Source: Paenibacillus sp. HGH0039 (GTDB lineage Bacteria > Bacillota > Bacilli > Paenibacillales > NBRC-103111). Taken from it: a stretch of 64,000 bases of DNA. Below, piece after piece: positions 36,701 to 44,051 of this stretch (position 1 is its first letter; every line of letters starts with the position of its first letter). Location of the stretch: positions 223,131-287,130 of the forward strand of contig NZ_KE150413.1 of assembly GCF_000411255.1 (NCBI RefSeq), written 5' to 3'. The notes under the pieces were generated by a model. The model was not told the DNA's origin. It worked only from the letters and a program-made list of their open reading frames with translations, and ran no database searches. The translations under genes were made by a program, and so were the position numbers.

Positions 36701-36865
36701 ATTCAAGGAAGGCCGCCGGGCCTCGTGCTCCGGCGTACGCTTACCCTGCGGGAATTGAGCGGGGGAACGAATACGATCTACACGGCCGCCGCCGCCCCCT
36801 ATTTGGGGAAGGTTGAAGCTGCGACACAATTTAGAATACAGACAAATCCGCCGCTCACAAAATAG
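33800..36865 (+). CDS. Large orphan protein of unknown family (1021 residues)
   Basis: This protein starts at TTG 33800, nine bases after AAAGGAG. I do not recognise any family. It has no signal peptide and no convincing transmembrane helix. The N-terminal third has short beta-like, Gly/Ala-rich stretches (FEAGYGFKVGGGYRAFVEVN). Residues about 590-690 are long amphipathic helices (LQAFLEVLLQELRDLIDKFG). A Gly-rich hinge of about 40 residues lies near 758-795, with the repeat G-L-G-D-A-I-G. The tail ends TQFRIQTNPPLTK. Base composition is lower in GC than both neighbours, suggesting transfer. It has its own strong terminator (36874-36920) and stands alone. Confidence 0.85.
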   Translation: MPENQPNRQIFSDQSGSVIRWDQVKGNQKVEYSATRRRGVNLNVKAAETFVAKMKNVPVFAQAGGEVTFQAQAQAPLDLFEEAGLAVRLQAIARLAAGIGLRPRMSVRDLTDAVGGLPDMKGAPMEMFQLLLGEITIQGEMHAQAAVAIMAYANLIASGTFLGNDGFGKPGFQYIFEAGYGFKVGGGYRAFVEVNFDNPRRLINRYAEAAIIKMIALAGQSTSPEQLALIRSLEAPVIIGARLAYEIGELPREQAGERSVAIIILEGQRWLLKRFLETGSNSTVQWIANHLLTSLNKHMESKVSPYPFSGPLEVQVPPNIANDVNTQLGRSPGTPLSQTDLIAYLTGKPLQTLLSQSEETRLILNIFQTAFPGNPQTSAGAIFAYTGSNTNPSGLLAGLTSGLQAYAGQQLNTPAFKQAIQQVASGSREMGVILQNGLIPALEIAASVALPYVMNQGGYDRTFVREALSSALLTVVGRSLVRIFNGITMHIQGQLGGLLNGAANQLSSPAVVKLLELTGPTNRYLIRPLQAGFREAAVQLADFIPQRAFDQMLVIFTPIDAGSTASFVQNLRKTDWTPRAENLSDVANTLLNILLTRATTFTSKIIAVVLQAFLEVLLQELRDLIDKFGRILNEAWEALRNYIRTVLTEPLRRIIRELVGRAISNLPPRIQSLIAGGIDAAVNSLHPDAVLDPIMNGLSKVTLDPKKVLDTMTGQGNFPAFTDYLYQEILQQLQRSNLNLNLSIKVPIKLPGPLNGPAFTGGPAGFGGIGGGLGNLGGLGDAIGGLGDAIGDLGGILKGDESLGEALDKILKNAGLGELIPVPGGNPQIPFGVTLTPEHMVRAIREAVPVRILQSQYRSLRSQAAPALQKMQQVAEFQASIPRIVADFQINRSSERSLGMVYADALILLRPLMGQRNPSVFELLVHFSGLRKPIPGIIGTYPQISVVLDNCQLPLSTFQTVWNDNGGIQGRPPGLVLRRTLTLRELSGGTNTIYTAAAAPYLGKVEAATQFRIQTNPPLTK

Positions 36866-36873
36866 AAGGGAAC

Positions 36874-36920
36874 AACACAAGGATCATAACGAATGGATAA
36901 GTTATGATCCTTGTGTTTGG
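36874..36920 (+). terminator. 17-bp perfect hairpin after the orphan gene
   Basis: Arms 36874-36890 and 36901-36917 are exact complements with a 10-base loop, nine bases after the stop codon. Only a short T-run follows. Confidence 0.75.
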
Positions 36921-36989
36921 GGCACTTTGCTTCATGGCGCAGCAAGCCGTTTGAGGAAAACAGACAAGCAGGAGATTGTCTTAAAGCGG

Positions 36990-38864
36990 TTACTGTTCCC
37001 TTACCGTCCGCTCAGATCCGCAATGTCCCGCATGCTCCAGAATCAACTCGGCCGTCCGGTCCGGATGGGAAATCGGGAACTGGTGCCCGGCGAGGATTTG
37101 CGTTACGGGCAAATGCCGGAAAGCCTGCGGCAGGCGGTACTGCCGGTCCAGCTCTCCCCAGACGAGGCGGACTTTGCCCGTGTCCCACTTCCCGGGACTC
37201 AGGCCGAACACTCCGGCGTTACCGAGGGCGGCGAATACGTCCGCGTTCGTTTTGCGGACCCGGGGCGAAGCCAAATCGCGGAGCACATAGCGCACGTACT
37301 CCTGCGGGATTTCCCCCTCGTCCGCAAAACTTCCGGATTCCAGCAGCTTCCGGACCAGCTTCCGCTCCGTCATCCGCTTCATATAGGTGCCCGCGATCCA
37401 GGCGGGGACGCCGGCATGAGCCGCATGAAGGGCCGGCTGCAGAAGCACCGCTCCGCGGACATAGCCGGGCAGCTGCTCCATCACCTTGGCGGCGATAAGC
37501 CCTCCGAAGGAGTGACCGGCCAGCACAACGGGCTGTCCAAGCTCCATTAATGCGCCCGTGACCGCCTCTACATAACCGGCGATTACATCGCAGCCGTGGT
37601 GATAGGGCGAGCGCCCGAAGCCCGGCAAATCGACCGCGTATGCAGGATGGCCGGTCAGCCGTGAAGCGGCCGGGAGCAGCGGGAACGCCCCGCTGAATGT
37701 CCCGTGCAGGAGCACCACCGGGATGCCGGAGCCTTCCTGGCGGGACCATACGGCGAGCTTGCCCAGACGGCCCGGTTTAAAGCCCGCATCCGGGAGTCCC
37801 GCCTCCCCGTGAGAGAGCCGGTAATCCAGATCGGCTATGGTGCCGGGCAGGATATCCCTGTTCAGCCCCGTAACCAGCTTGTACTTCCGCTCCACGGCTT
37901 GCTTGGAGGCAAGAGGAAAATCGCCGTCCGCGATAAAATTCATGGACTCCGCCGGAATGCCGGTTTTACGGCCCCATTTTGTCCTCAGAGCCTTGGTCAG
38001 CAGGGGAAGGGGCATCGCGCCGAAGGGTTCCCGGACACGCACTTCTTTGGCGATGCTTCCTGCCAAGTCACGCATATCGGGGCTGCCGCTTTTTTCGTCC
38101 AGCAGAAAATAGGTGCCGTTCCCGGGCTTTTCTTCCCGGACCAGCGCTGCGATGAATGCGGCGGAATGGTCGGCGTGCACCAAGGGCAGCCAGTGCCCGG
38201 CACCGCCGGGAGAGAGGGGCATCAGACCGCGCCGGACCGAGTCGACGAGAATGCCGAGACCTCCCGTCTGCTCGGTGACGCCGGTGGCGGAATCCCCGAT
38301 CACGACGCCGGGATTTACGACGGAGAGCGGAATTCCTTCGCGGTACAGCTCCCTGCGGATATACAGGTCTGCGGCCAGCTTCCGGTTCTCGTAAGGAGGC
38401 TCGCCGGGATGCCCGATGTGCTCGGGGAGATCGGCGTTTTTTTCGTGGTAAGGGCTCTTGAAGCCCACCAGATGGATAAAATGCTTCAGTCCCCGGTTTT
38501 GATGGACACGTTTCGCCAGGGATACCATCTCTTCGCTGGAGCGAAAAAACACACTTTCGGCCTCCTCTGGCCCGAGCCCGATATCCATGGGCCCGCCCAT
38601 GTGCAAGAGAATATCCGCCTGCCCGGCAAGCTCCAAGCCGGTATCGTCCAGTCCGAGCGAAGGCAGAGACAGGTCGCCTTTCACGGGACGGATAGAAGGG
38701 GAATGCTCCAGTCCCTCCTTGTGCAGGAAAGAATGGAACCGGGTGAGAGACCGGACAAGGACGGTAAGCTGGTGGGGGGCCCACGACCCAGGAAGGGATA
38801 AAGCCCGGAGAACGTGACGGCCGATAAAGCCGGTTCCGCCGGTAATAAAGATGTGCGCCATCAT
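36990..38864 (-). CDS. Fusion of extended SDR (NAD-dependent epimerase type) and alpha/beta hydrolase
   Basis: This 624-residue two-domain protein has an N-terminal half (about 1-350) that is an extended SDR with the Rossmann motif TGGTGFIG near residue 7, like epimerases or thioester-reductase-type domains. The usual Y-x-x-x-K appears as YENRK. The C-terminal half (about 370-624) is an alpha/beta hydrolase with VVLLHGTFSG, the nucleophile elbow GHSFGG and a late histidine in AGHQFPISH. The pairing suggests two consecutive steps on one acyl or ester substrate. The start has ATG choices at 38864 and 38861 behind AGAGG. It is controlled by a TetR-type site at 38892-38909; tetR lies directly upstream. 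Confidence 0.82.
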   Translation of the reverse strand: MMAHIFITGGTGFIGRHVLRALSLPGSWAPHQLTVLVRSLTRFHSFLHKEGLEHSPSIRPVKGDLSLPSLGLDDTGLELAGQADILLHMGGPMDIGLGPEEAESVFFRSSEEMVSLAKRVHQNRGLKHFIHLVGFKSPYHEKNADLPEHIGHPGEPPYENRKLAADLYIRRELYREGIPLSVVNPGVVIGDSATGVTEQTGGLGILVDSVRRGLMPLSPGGAGHWLPLVHADHSAAFIAALVREEKPGNGTYFLLDEKSGSPDMRDLAGSIAKEVRVREPFGAMPLPLLTKALRTKWGRKTGIPAESMNFIADGDFPLASKQAVERKYKLVTGLNRDILPGTIADLDYRLSHGEAGLPDAGFKPGRLGKLAVWSRQEGSGIPVVLLHGTFSGAFPLLPAASRLTGHPAYAVDLPGFGRSPYHHGCDVIAGYVEAVTGALMELGQPVVLAGHSFGGLIAAKVMEQLPGYVRGAVLLQPALHAAHAGVPAWIAGTYMKRMTERKLVRKLLESGSFADEGEIPQEYVRYVLRDLASPRVRKTNADVFAALGNAGVFGLSPGKWDTGKVRLVWGELDRQYRLPQAFRHLPVTQILAGHQFPISHPDRTAELILEHAGHCGSERTVREQ

Positions 38865-38891
38865 GAACACCTCTGCTTTCTGAAAATATAC

Positions 38892-38909
38892 TACTAATTA
38901 GTACTAAAA
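38892..38909 (-). promoter_or_regulatory. Putative TetR operator at the fusion gene promoter
   Basis: TACTAATTAGTA is a perfect palindrome followed by CTAAAA. The same layout, TACT-N4-AGTA-CTAAAA, recurs at 39510-39527. It lies between TTGAGT-like -35 and TATATT/TAGTAT -10 candidates of the fusion gene. Confidence 0.65.
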
Positions 38910-38922
38910 ATACTCAAAAAAA

Positions 38923-39504
38923 TTACTTTAGCAGCTGGGCTAAAGCGGGAAGCACTTGTTGCATATAAGTAGAATCAGGGCTGGCATGCTGGAGGAAAAG
39001 CGCGCCTTCTATACCGGAAACGATCAGTGCGGCCGCAGGACCCGGCTCCAGACTTGCTCTTAGCTCTCCGCTGCGTACGCCTTCCGCGAGAAGCGCTTCA
39101 AGGTACACAGTCTGTTCCCGGAAAAAACGTCCGATCCGCTCCCTGACGAATCCGGCCTCACGAGAGGTTTGTACGTACAGCGTCAGAAACGGGCAGCCTC
39201 CGAGGAAATCGTCCTCTCCACGCATCAGCAGATCGCCGATCGCCGCAATTCTCTGCGGGATAGTCAGTCCGCTCCGGGAACCGGCTTCGCGGATAAGCTC
39301 CTCGTAACGCCCGACGAGTCTTTCCGTAACGGCCCCGAGAAGCTCCTCCTTGCTTTTAAAATGATAGTAAATATTCGTTTTGGATACTTTGCTCTCGGCT
39401 ACGATTTCGTCCATACTGGTAAGAAGAAACCCTTTTGTCAGAAAAAGGTGTTCGGCGGTATTCAGGGCTTTGTCCCGGTTGGAAGTCCGTTTAGTCGTTT
39501 TCAT
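38923..39504 (-). CDS. TetR/AcrR family transcriptional regulator
   Basis: This 193-residue repressor has an N-terminal helix-turn-helix (ALNTAEHLFLTKGFLLTSMDEIVAESKVSKTNIYYHFKSKEELL), then a ligand domain of the YxaF/LmrA-like class with GCPFLTLYVQTS. The start ATG 39504 has no ribosome site. A promoter TTGACG-N16-TATACA (39540-39513, reverse strand) would start the RNA within about three bases of this ATG, so the mRNA is probably leaderless. The operator-like repeat 39510-39527 overlaps that -10 box. It likely represses itself and the fusion gene just downstream. A TTG start at 39540 would put the promoter inside the gene. Confidence 0.85.
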   Translation of the reverse strand: MKTTKRTSNRDKALNTAEHLFLTKGFLLTSMDEIVAESKVSKTNIYYHFKSKEELLGAVTERLVGRYEELIREAGSRSGLTIPQRIAAIGDLLMRGEDDFLGGCPFLTLYVQTSREAGFVRERIGRFFREQTVYLEALLAEGVRSGELRASLEPGPAAALIVSGIEGALFLQHASPDSTYMQQVLPALAQLLK

Positions 39505-39509
39505 ACTAC

Positions 39510-39527
39510 TACTGTATAGTACTAAAA
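39510..39527 (-). promoter_or_regulatory. Putative TetR operator over the tetR -10 box
   Basis: TACTGTATAGTACTAAAA shares TACT-N4-AGTACTAAAA with the site at 38892-38909 and overlaps the predicted -10 element, ideal for autorepression. Confidence 0.65.
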
Positions 39528-39540
39528 GTGGGTTCGTCAA
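39513..39540 (-). promoter_or_regulatory. Sigma-A promoter of tetR
   Basis: On the reverse strand TTGACG (39540-39535), 16-base spacer, TATACA (39518-39513), eight bases before the ATG. Confidence 0.6.
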
Positions 39541-39568
39541 TCTTTACTTTCGGAAAGAAGGGGAAAAG

Positions 39569-40474
39569 ATGAGTCTTGCGGAAGCGCTGGGCTACCGCCC
39601 GGATGAAAAACTGCTTATCGTCAACGCGGACGATTACGGCATGTGTCATGCGGCGAACGAAGGAATCGCGCAGCTTCTGACCGAAGGGGCGGTCTCGTCG
39701 GCGACCGTCATGATGCCGTGCGGCTGGGCGAAAGAAGCCGCGGATTGGGCGGCGGCCCATCCCCAGACGGATGTGGGCGTCCATCTGACGTTTACGAGCG
39801 AATGGGCGCCTTACAAATGGGGGCCGGTTACCCGGCATGGAAGCGTGGCGTCGCTCGTTACGCAGGAAGGTTACTTCCCTGCGGATTCCGCGTCATTCGA
39901 GCGGAGAGCCGACCCCGAAGAGGTGCGGACGGAAATCGTGAGCCAGATCGAGCTGGCGATGCGGATGGGCGTTATGCCGACTCATCTGGACAATCACATG
40001 GGAAGCTTGTACGGCCTCGGCACCGGCCGGGATTTTCTCGGCATCGTGTTTGACATTTGCGCGGCCTACGGGCTGCCTTTCCGGATTCCCCGGTACGTGG
40101 ATATGGGACTGGAGGTGCCGGCCGAAGCGGCCAAGATGGCCGGGCTGCGCGCGGCCCAGGCCGATGCCAAAGGCGTGGTGATTCTGGATTATTTGCTGGG
40201 CCTTCCTTTTCATACGGAAAAAGGGGAGACCTACGAGAGCTTCCGGGGAAGCGTCATGCAGCTTCTGAAGGCACTGAAGCCCGGGGTCTCGGAGTTCATC
40301 CTTCATCCGGCTCTGCCCGCCGAGGAATTGAAGGCGATCAACCCTCATTGGCAAAAGCGCGAGTGGGAATTCCGCCTTTTCCGCGATCCCGAAATAAAAG
40401 GACTGCTTGCCGCCGAAGGAATCCGTCTCATCGGCTGGTCGGAGCTTCAAAGATTGCAGAGGGCGCCCCGTTAA
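39569..40474 (+). CDS. YdjC/ChbG family carbohydrate deacetylase
   Basis: This 301-residue enzyme is of the YdjC/ChbG fold, metal-dependent deacetylases of N-acetylated oligosaccharides such as chitobiose. It has LLIVNADDYGMC with metal/catalytic Asp21-Asp22, the histidine motif HLDNHMG near residue 140, and EFILHPALP late in the chain. ATG 39569 lies behind GAAGGGGAAAAG; in-frame sequence upstream overlaps the divergent tetR. It is divergent from tetR but has no sign of sharing its operator. It acts in the cytoplasm on imported sugars. Confidence 0.88.
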   Translation: MSLAEALGYRPDEKLLIVNADDYGMCHAANEGIAQLLTEGAVSSATVMMPCGWAKEAADWAAAHPQTDVGVHLTFTSEWAPYKWGPVTRHGSVASLVTQEGYFPADSASFERRADPEEVRTEIVSQIELAMRMGVMPTHLDNHMGSLYGLGTGRDFLGIVFDICAAYGLPFRIPRYVDMGLEVPAEAAKMAGLRAAQADAKGVVILDYLLGLPFHTEKGETYESFRGSVMQLLKALKPGVSEFILHPALPAEELKAINPHWQKREWEFRLFRDPEIKGLLAAEGIRLIGWSELQRLQRAPR

Positions 40475-40545
40475 AAAAAATCCCCCTATCCGGAGGGCGG
40501 CCGCACTGCTTGGCCGGATGTTTCCCGCTGAAGAGGGGGAGCCGT

Positions 40546-40974
40546 TTACGTGTTCACCGTCGTCGTTACGGTCAGGTTCGGCGTTGAAGCGGAAGCGGAC
40601 GTCGTGCCGGTATAATCGTGAATTTCCACGATAACGGGCGTACCGGGAAGCAGCGCGGCCGTAGTGATGACAAGATTTGTCGCGGACAGTGTAGAGAGCT
40701 CTCCTTCCTGCAGCATTCCGTTCGCATACAGGTTATAGTAACCGCCCGCGGGCGGGACGGGGAGCGCGCCTGCGGCCACGGCAGTGCCGGAGTCGTCCCG
40801 GAAGCTTGTGTCCGCGATCGTCGTCGTGCCTGCGCCCGCGTCGATCATCGGCGCGGTTACGACCGCATCGAACCGTCTGACGCTGTCGTTCACGGCCGTC
40901 GTGGTCGTTGTGGTGACGGTTCCCGTAATAACGCTGCTCGCTGCAACGAACAGTTTGATTAAAGATGGGGGCAT
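40546..40974 (-). CDS. DUF4183-like protein, Thr/Ala-rich
   Basis: This 142-residue protein has a Thr/Val-rich N-terminal half (TVTTTTTTAVNDS) and the motif YYNLYANGMLQEGE...LVITTAALLPGTPVIVEIHDY, which resembles the DUF4183 domain of spore-forming Bacilli. No signal peptide is seen. It starts at ATG 40974 behind GAGGTGATC. It is the second gene of a pair, 22 bases after another protein with the same motif. Such proteins may be surface or spore-coat related, but this is only an inference from family distribution. Confidence 0.65.
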   Translation of the reverse strand: MPPSLIKLFVAASSVITGTVTTTTTTAVNDSVRRFDAVVTAPMIDAGAGTTTIADTSFRDDSGTAVAAGALPVPPAGGYYNLYANGMLQEGELSTLSATNLVITTAALLPGTPVIVEIHDYTGTTSASASTPNLTVTTTVNT

Positions 40975-40996
40975 GCGTGATCACCTCTTTGCTTGT

Positions 40997-41383
40997 TTAC
41001 CTTACCTTATGCGGTGAACGGCAGGTTGTCGCGGTCTTTCGCCCCCGGCATCCGCGGGAGTGCTTTCCCAAAATCGTGACGAATTGCAGCATGATCGGCA
41101 CGCCTTTTTCCGGCAATTCAGGCGAGCGGAGTCTCAGTTTCCCCCGGCTTACCCGGTAGACGCTGGACGGCTGGAGGACCGCGTTTACGAACAGGTTCAT
41201 GTAGGACACGGTGCGGGGATCCGGTATTCGTACCCGACCGTAGGAGGGGTCCTGGTCGCGGTTTCTGTAAATACGCCGGATTCCGTCGGAAAACGTGACA
41301 AAAACGGCCGTTTTTGCCTGAAGAATGCGCAGGGAGCCCGAATGTTTCGTCTTGCGGATTCGTTTCTTCCGTTTTAGCCGCAC
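40997..41383 (-). CDS. DUF4183-like protein, basic N-terminus
   Basis: This is a 128-residue protein starting at GTG 41383, eight bases after GGAAGGAGG. The N-terminus is strongly basic (RLKRKKRIRKTKH). The core SYMNLFVNAVLQPSSVYRVS...LRSPELPEKGVPIMLQFVTI matches the DUF4183-type motif of the next gene. The reading frame remains open far upstream (to 42064), but that part overlaps plus-strand genes and lacks a ribosome site. First gene of the pair. Confidence 0.65.
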   Translation of the reverse strand: MRLKRKKRIRKTKHSGSLRILQAKTAVFVTFSDGIRRIYRNRDQDPSYGRVRIPDPRTVSYMNLFVNAVLQPSSVYRVSRGKLRLRSPELPEKGVPIMLQFVTILGKHSRGCRGRKTATTCRSPHKVR

Positions 41384-41560
41384 CGCGCCTGCCTCCTTCC
41401 CCAGAGGAAAACTCTTCTTCCTGTTTATATATGCAAAGGGGAGGCTGCCGTAAACCGGGCGTCTGCCGGGCCCCGAGCCGCGGTCGTGGAGCGGGCCTGA
41501 CTTTTGCAGCGTTAAAAGAATGCCGGTTAAGTTCATAAAGTGTTGAAAGGAGGTAACTCG

Positions 41561-42037
41561 ATGAAAGCTGGATGGGCCGCGCTCCTGATTCTCCTTGTGC
41601 TGACGGCATGTCAAGACGGCAGGGAAGTCCAGGTCCCGCGGGAACACAGTTTGGCCAAAAGCTATCTGGAGGACAAAGGCTACCGCATTTTGACTTACGA
41701 GGGCGAGGTCCAAAGCTACGAGCTGACGAAGGATGTGCTCAGTCAATTGCCCGGGATGATGTACTGGGGCCTTCAAACCGTAGATCCTGAACAGTATTTG
41801 GGTAAAACGATCCGTGTCCGGAAATTCGTCGTCAAGGGACATCCTCTCTCCAAAGGAAAGGTCGACGTTTATGTGTACGAGACGGAAGGGAAGCCGTTCG
41901 GCGGGACCTCGTTTCCTCAGGATCAATACGGCGTGGACGGCGGCGGCTGGTCGCTGGACGGTAAAACGCTGGAAGAAGTCCATTCCGTCTCTTATCCGGA
42001 TTGGAGTACGGCGTGGCGGGAGAAATACGGCAATTAA
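41561..42037 (+). CDS. Hypothetical lipoprotein
   Basis: This 158-residue protein has a short signal peptide and lipobox (LLVLTAC) near residue 17, so it is anchored outside the membrane. The mature part holds LAKSYLEDKGYRILTYEGEVQSYELTKD and a Gly-rich region FGGTSFPQDQYGVDGGGWSLDG. I do not recognise a characterised family; a DUF4830-type protein is possible. It starts at ATG 41561 behind AAAGGAGGT. Fifteen bases separate it from the DNA glycosylase gene, suggesting co-transcription. Confidence 0.75.
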   Translation: MKAGWAALLILLVLTACQDGREVQVPREHSLAKSYLEDKGYRILTYEGEVQSYELTKDVLSQLPGMMYWGLQTVDPEQYLGKTIRVRKFVVKGHPLSKGKVDVYVYETEGKPFGGTSFPQDQYGVDGGGWSLDGKTLEEVHSVSYPDWSTAWREKYGN

Positions 42038-42051
42038 GAGGGGGCGGAAAA

Positions 42052-42603
42052 TTGGACGCGTCATTTCTGGAACGCGATACCGTTACGGTAGCGAAAGAGC
42101 TGCTCGGATGCGAGCTCGTCCGGCAGACGGAGGCGGGGCTTATTCGTGTGGCGATTACGGAAACGGAAGCCTACAGAGGCTCCGATGATCCGGCCAGCCA
42201 TGCCAGCCGGGCCGTCACCCCGCGCAACCGGCTTATGTTCGGCGAGGTCGGCCGGCTGTACGTGTACCTCATCTACGGGATGCACCTGTGCATCAACGTC
42301 GTGGCCCACGAGCCCGGCGGAGTGGGCGCAGTGCTGCTGCGTGCGGCCAGGCCACTCGAAGGGCTGGAGCTGATCCGCGGGAACCGCGGGGACGCCCCGG
42401 ACCGGAACTTGCTGAACGGTCCCGGCAAGCTGGCGCAGGGCCTCGGGATCACCCGGGACCTGAACGGCTGCGATCTGCTTGCGGAACCGCCGCAAGGACT
42501 GGCGCTGGAGCGCGGAGCCCCTCCTGCGGGCCCGATTCTCGTCACGCCGAGGATCGGCATCACCAAGGCGGTGGACTATCCGTGGCGTTTTGTCGCCGAG
42601 TGA
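42052..42603 (+). CDS. DNA-3-methyladenine glycosylase (AAG/MPG family)
   Basis: This 183-residue base-excision repair enzyme flips out and removes alkylated purines. It shows AKELLGCELV, the catalytic ITETEAYRGSDDPASHA with Glu39, RLYVYLIYGMHLCINVV, and LLNGPGKLAQGLGI. I chose TTG 42052 (ribosome site GAGGGGGCGG), which gives the usual length; upstream in-frame codons overlap the previous gene. It ends with VDYPWRFVAE, typical of the family. Terminator at 42726-42766. Confidence 0.9.
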   Translation: MDASFLERDTVTVAKELLGCELVRQTEAGLIRVAITETEAYRGSDDPASHASRAVTPRNRLMFGEVGRLYVYLIYGMHLCINVVAHEPGGVGAVLLRAARPLEGLELIRGNRGDAPDRNLLNGPGKLAQGLGITRDLNGCDLLAEPPQGLALERGAPPAGPILVTPRIGITKAVDYPWRFVAE

Positions 42604-42725
42604 AGCGCCCGGCGAAGACTTGGATTTGAGGGACGAAGGAAGCACGGTTGCTTCACACGGATTCTTACGGCCAAGCCCCCGCTCTATCCGGCAAGCATAT
42701 TTCAACGTATACGCGCCGAAATATA

Positions 42726-42766
42726 AAAAGCCCGTCTCGAACAAACTGAGGCGGGTTGTTTTTCGT
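42726..42766 (+). terminator. Terminator after the glycosylase
   Basis: AAGCCCGTCT pairs with AGGCGGGTT (one mismatch/bulge) around about 12 bases, followed by GTTTTT. Confidence 0.65.
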
Positions 42767-42994
42767 ATGCGCCAAAACATGTAAAGCCCTTTAGAAACTA
42801 GGAAAGCCGGCTAAATTTGACTTTCGGTTCCCGGCCATTTACCATTTAGATAAGTGAAATGTTTCGTATTTAAATATTTCACAGTGAAACCAATTTCTGA
42901 GCTTCGTATCCGATTGAACCCTAGTTCCTTTTTGTCCCCCTCTCTAGAGCTTCCGTTTCAAGGGGGAACGCTTAATTCGAAAGGAAGTCGTGTT

Positions 42995-43936
42995 ATGCCG
43001 GTGGAACCGCGTATTGCCATGATGCTTAAACAGATGAATTCGCACCCACTGCCGTCTTTGGAGGACCTGAAGCCGGAAGATCTCCGTAAAGGTACGGGGA
43101 ATGCGGCCTTCACCTTCGGGGTGGAGGAGGTCAAACGGGTGGAGGACCGGAAGCTTCCGCTCAAGGGGCGGGATATTTCCGTCCGGATTTATACGCCTGA
43201 AGGTCAGGGCCCGTGGCCGGCGTTCGTTTTTTTCCACGGGGGCGGCTTTGTGGTCGGAGATTTGGAATCGCATGACTCCATCTGCCGGAACTTGGCGAAC
43301 TCGGTTCATGCCCGGGTGATTTCCGTGGATTACCGCCTAGCACCGGAAAATAAGTTCCCGGCGGCGGTGGACGACGCTTACGATGCCCTTCACTGGATCG
43401 CTTCCCATCCGGACGAGTTCGGCATCGATCCCGCACGAATCGCCGTCGGCGGCGACAGCGCCGGAGGAACGCTCGCGGCCGTAAGCTGCATCAAGTCGAA
43501 GGAAGCGGGCGGACCGGAGATCGTTTACCAGCTGCTTTGTTATCCGGCCGCAGGCTTTCTCGAAGAGGACCCGGCATCGCTGCGCGAGAACAAGGAAGGG
43601 TACCTGCTGACCGCGGAGATGATGGAATGGTTTTCGAAGCAGTATTTGAACACGGAGGAAGAAATCCGCAATCCTTATGCTTATCCCATTCACTATAAAG
43701 ATTTTAGCGGACTTCCGCCCGCGATGATTGTGACTGCCCAGTACGACCCGCTGCGGGACAGCGGCAAGGCTTATGCGGACAAGCTTATCGGGGCGGGAGT
43801 CGAAGTGGTGTACAAGAATTACGAGACCCTGATTCACGGCTTCGCCAACTTTCATAAATTCGTTCCCGCAGCGCAGGAAGCGCTGGATGAAATGGCTTCG
43901 CAGCTGCGGCTTGCCTTGGGCACGGACAAACGGTAG
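42995..43936 (+). CDS. Alpha/beta hydrolase, HSL-type esterase
   Basis: This 313-residue carboxylesterase of the hormone-sensitive-lipase family has the oxyanion-hole motif HGGG at 81-84 and nucleophile Ser155 in GGDSAGG. The acid is in AQYDPLRDSG and the histidine in LIHGFANF. ATG 42995 lies behind AAAGGAAG. The open frame extends upstream to 42854 through AT-rich sequence with no ribosome site, so that part was left out. No signal peptide; soluble. Confidence 0.9.
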   Translation: MPVEPRIAMMLKQMNSHPLPSLEDLKPEDLRKGTGNAAFTFGVEEVKRVEDRKLPLKGRDISVRIYTPEGQGPWPAFVFFHGGGFVVGDLESHDSICRNLANSVHARVISVDYRLAPENKFPAAVDDAYDALHWIASHPDEFGIDPARIAVGGDSAGGTLAAVSCIKSKEAGGPEIVYQLLCYPAAGFLEEDPASLRENKEGYLLTAEMMEWFSKQYLNTEEEIRNPYAYPIHYKDFSGLPPAMIVTAQYDPLRDSGKAYADKLIGAGVEVVYKNYETLIHGFANFHKFVPAAQEALDEMASQLRLALGTDKR

Positions 43937-44051
43937 CCAAATAGGAAGACAACAAGCGCAAGCAGACCGGCAAAGTCCGGCTGGTTCGTTCTTATTCCCG
44001 TCCGGGAGAGCGAGTCGCTCTCTTTAAACCTTATTTGGAGGCGGTATAATC

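Noticed and set aside
41384-42064. N-terminal extension of the second DUF4183-like gene
   Set aside because: The frame stays open, but it overlaps plus-strand genes, shows no motif, and a good GTG start with GGAAGGAGG exists at 41383.
44045-44050. TATAAT just before the P450 start
   Set aside because: It lies between the ribosome site and the ATG, too close to act as the gene's -10 box; probably chance.
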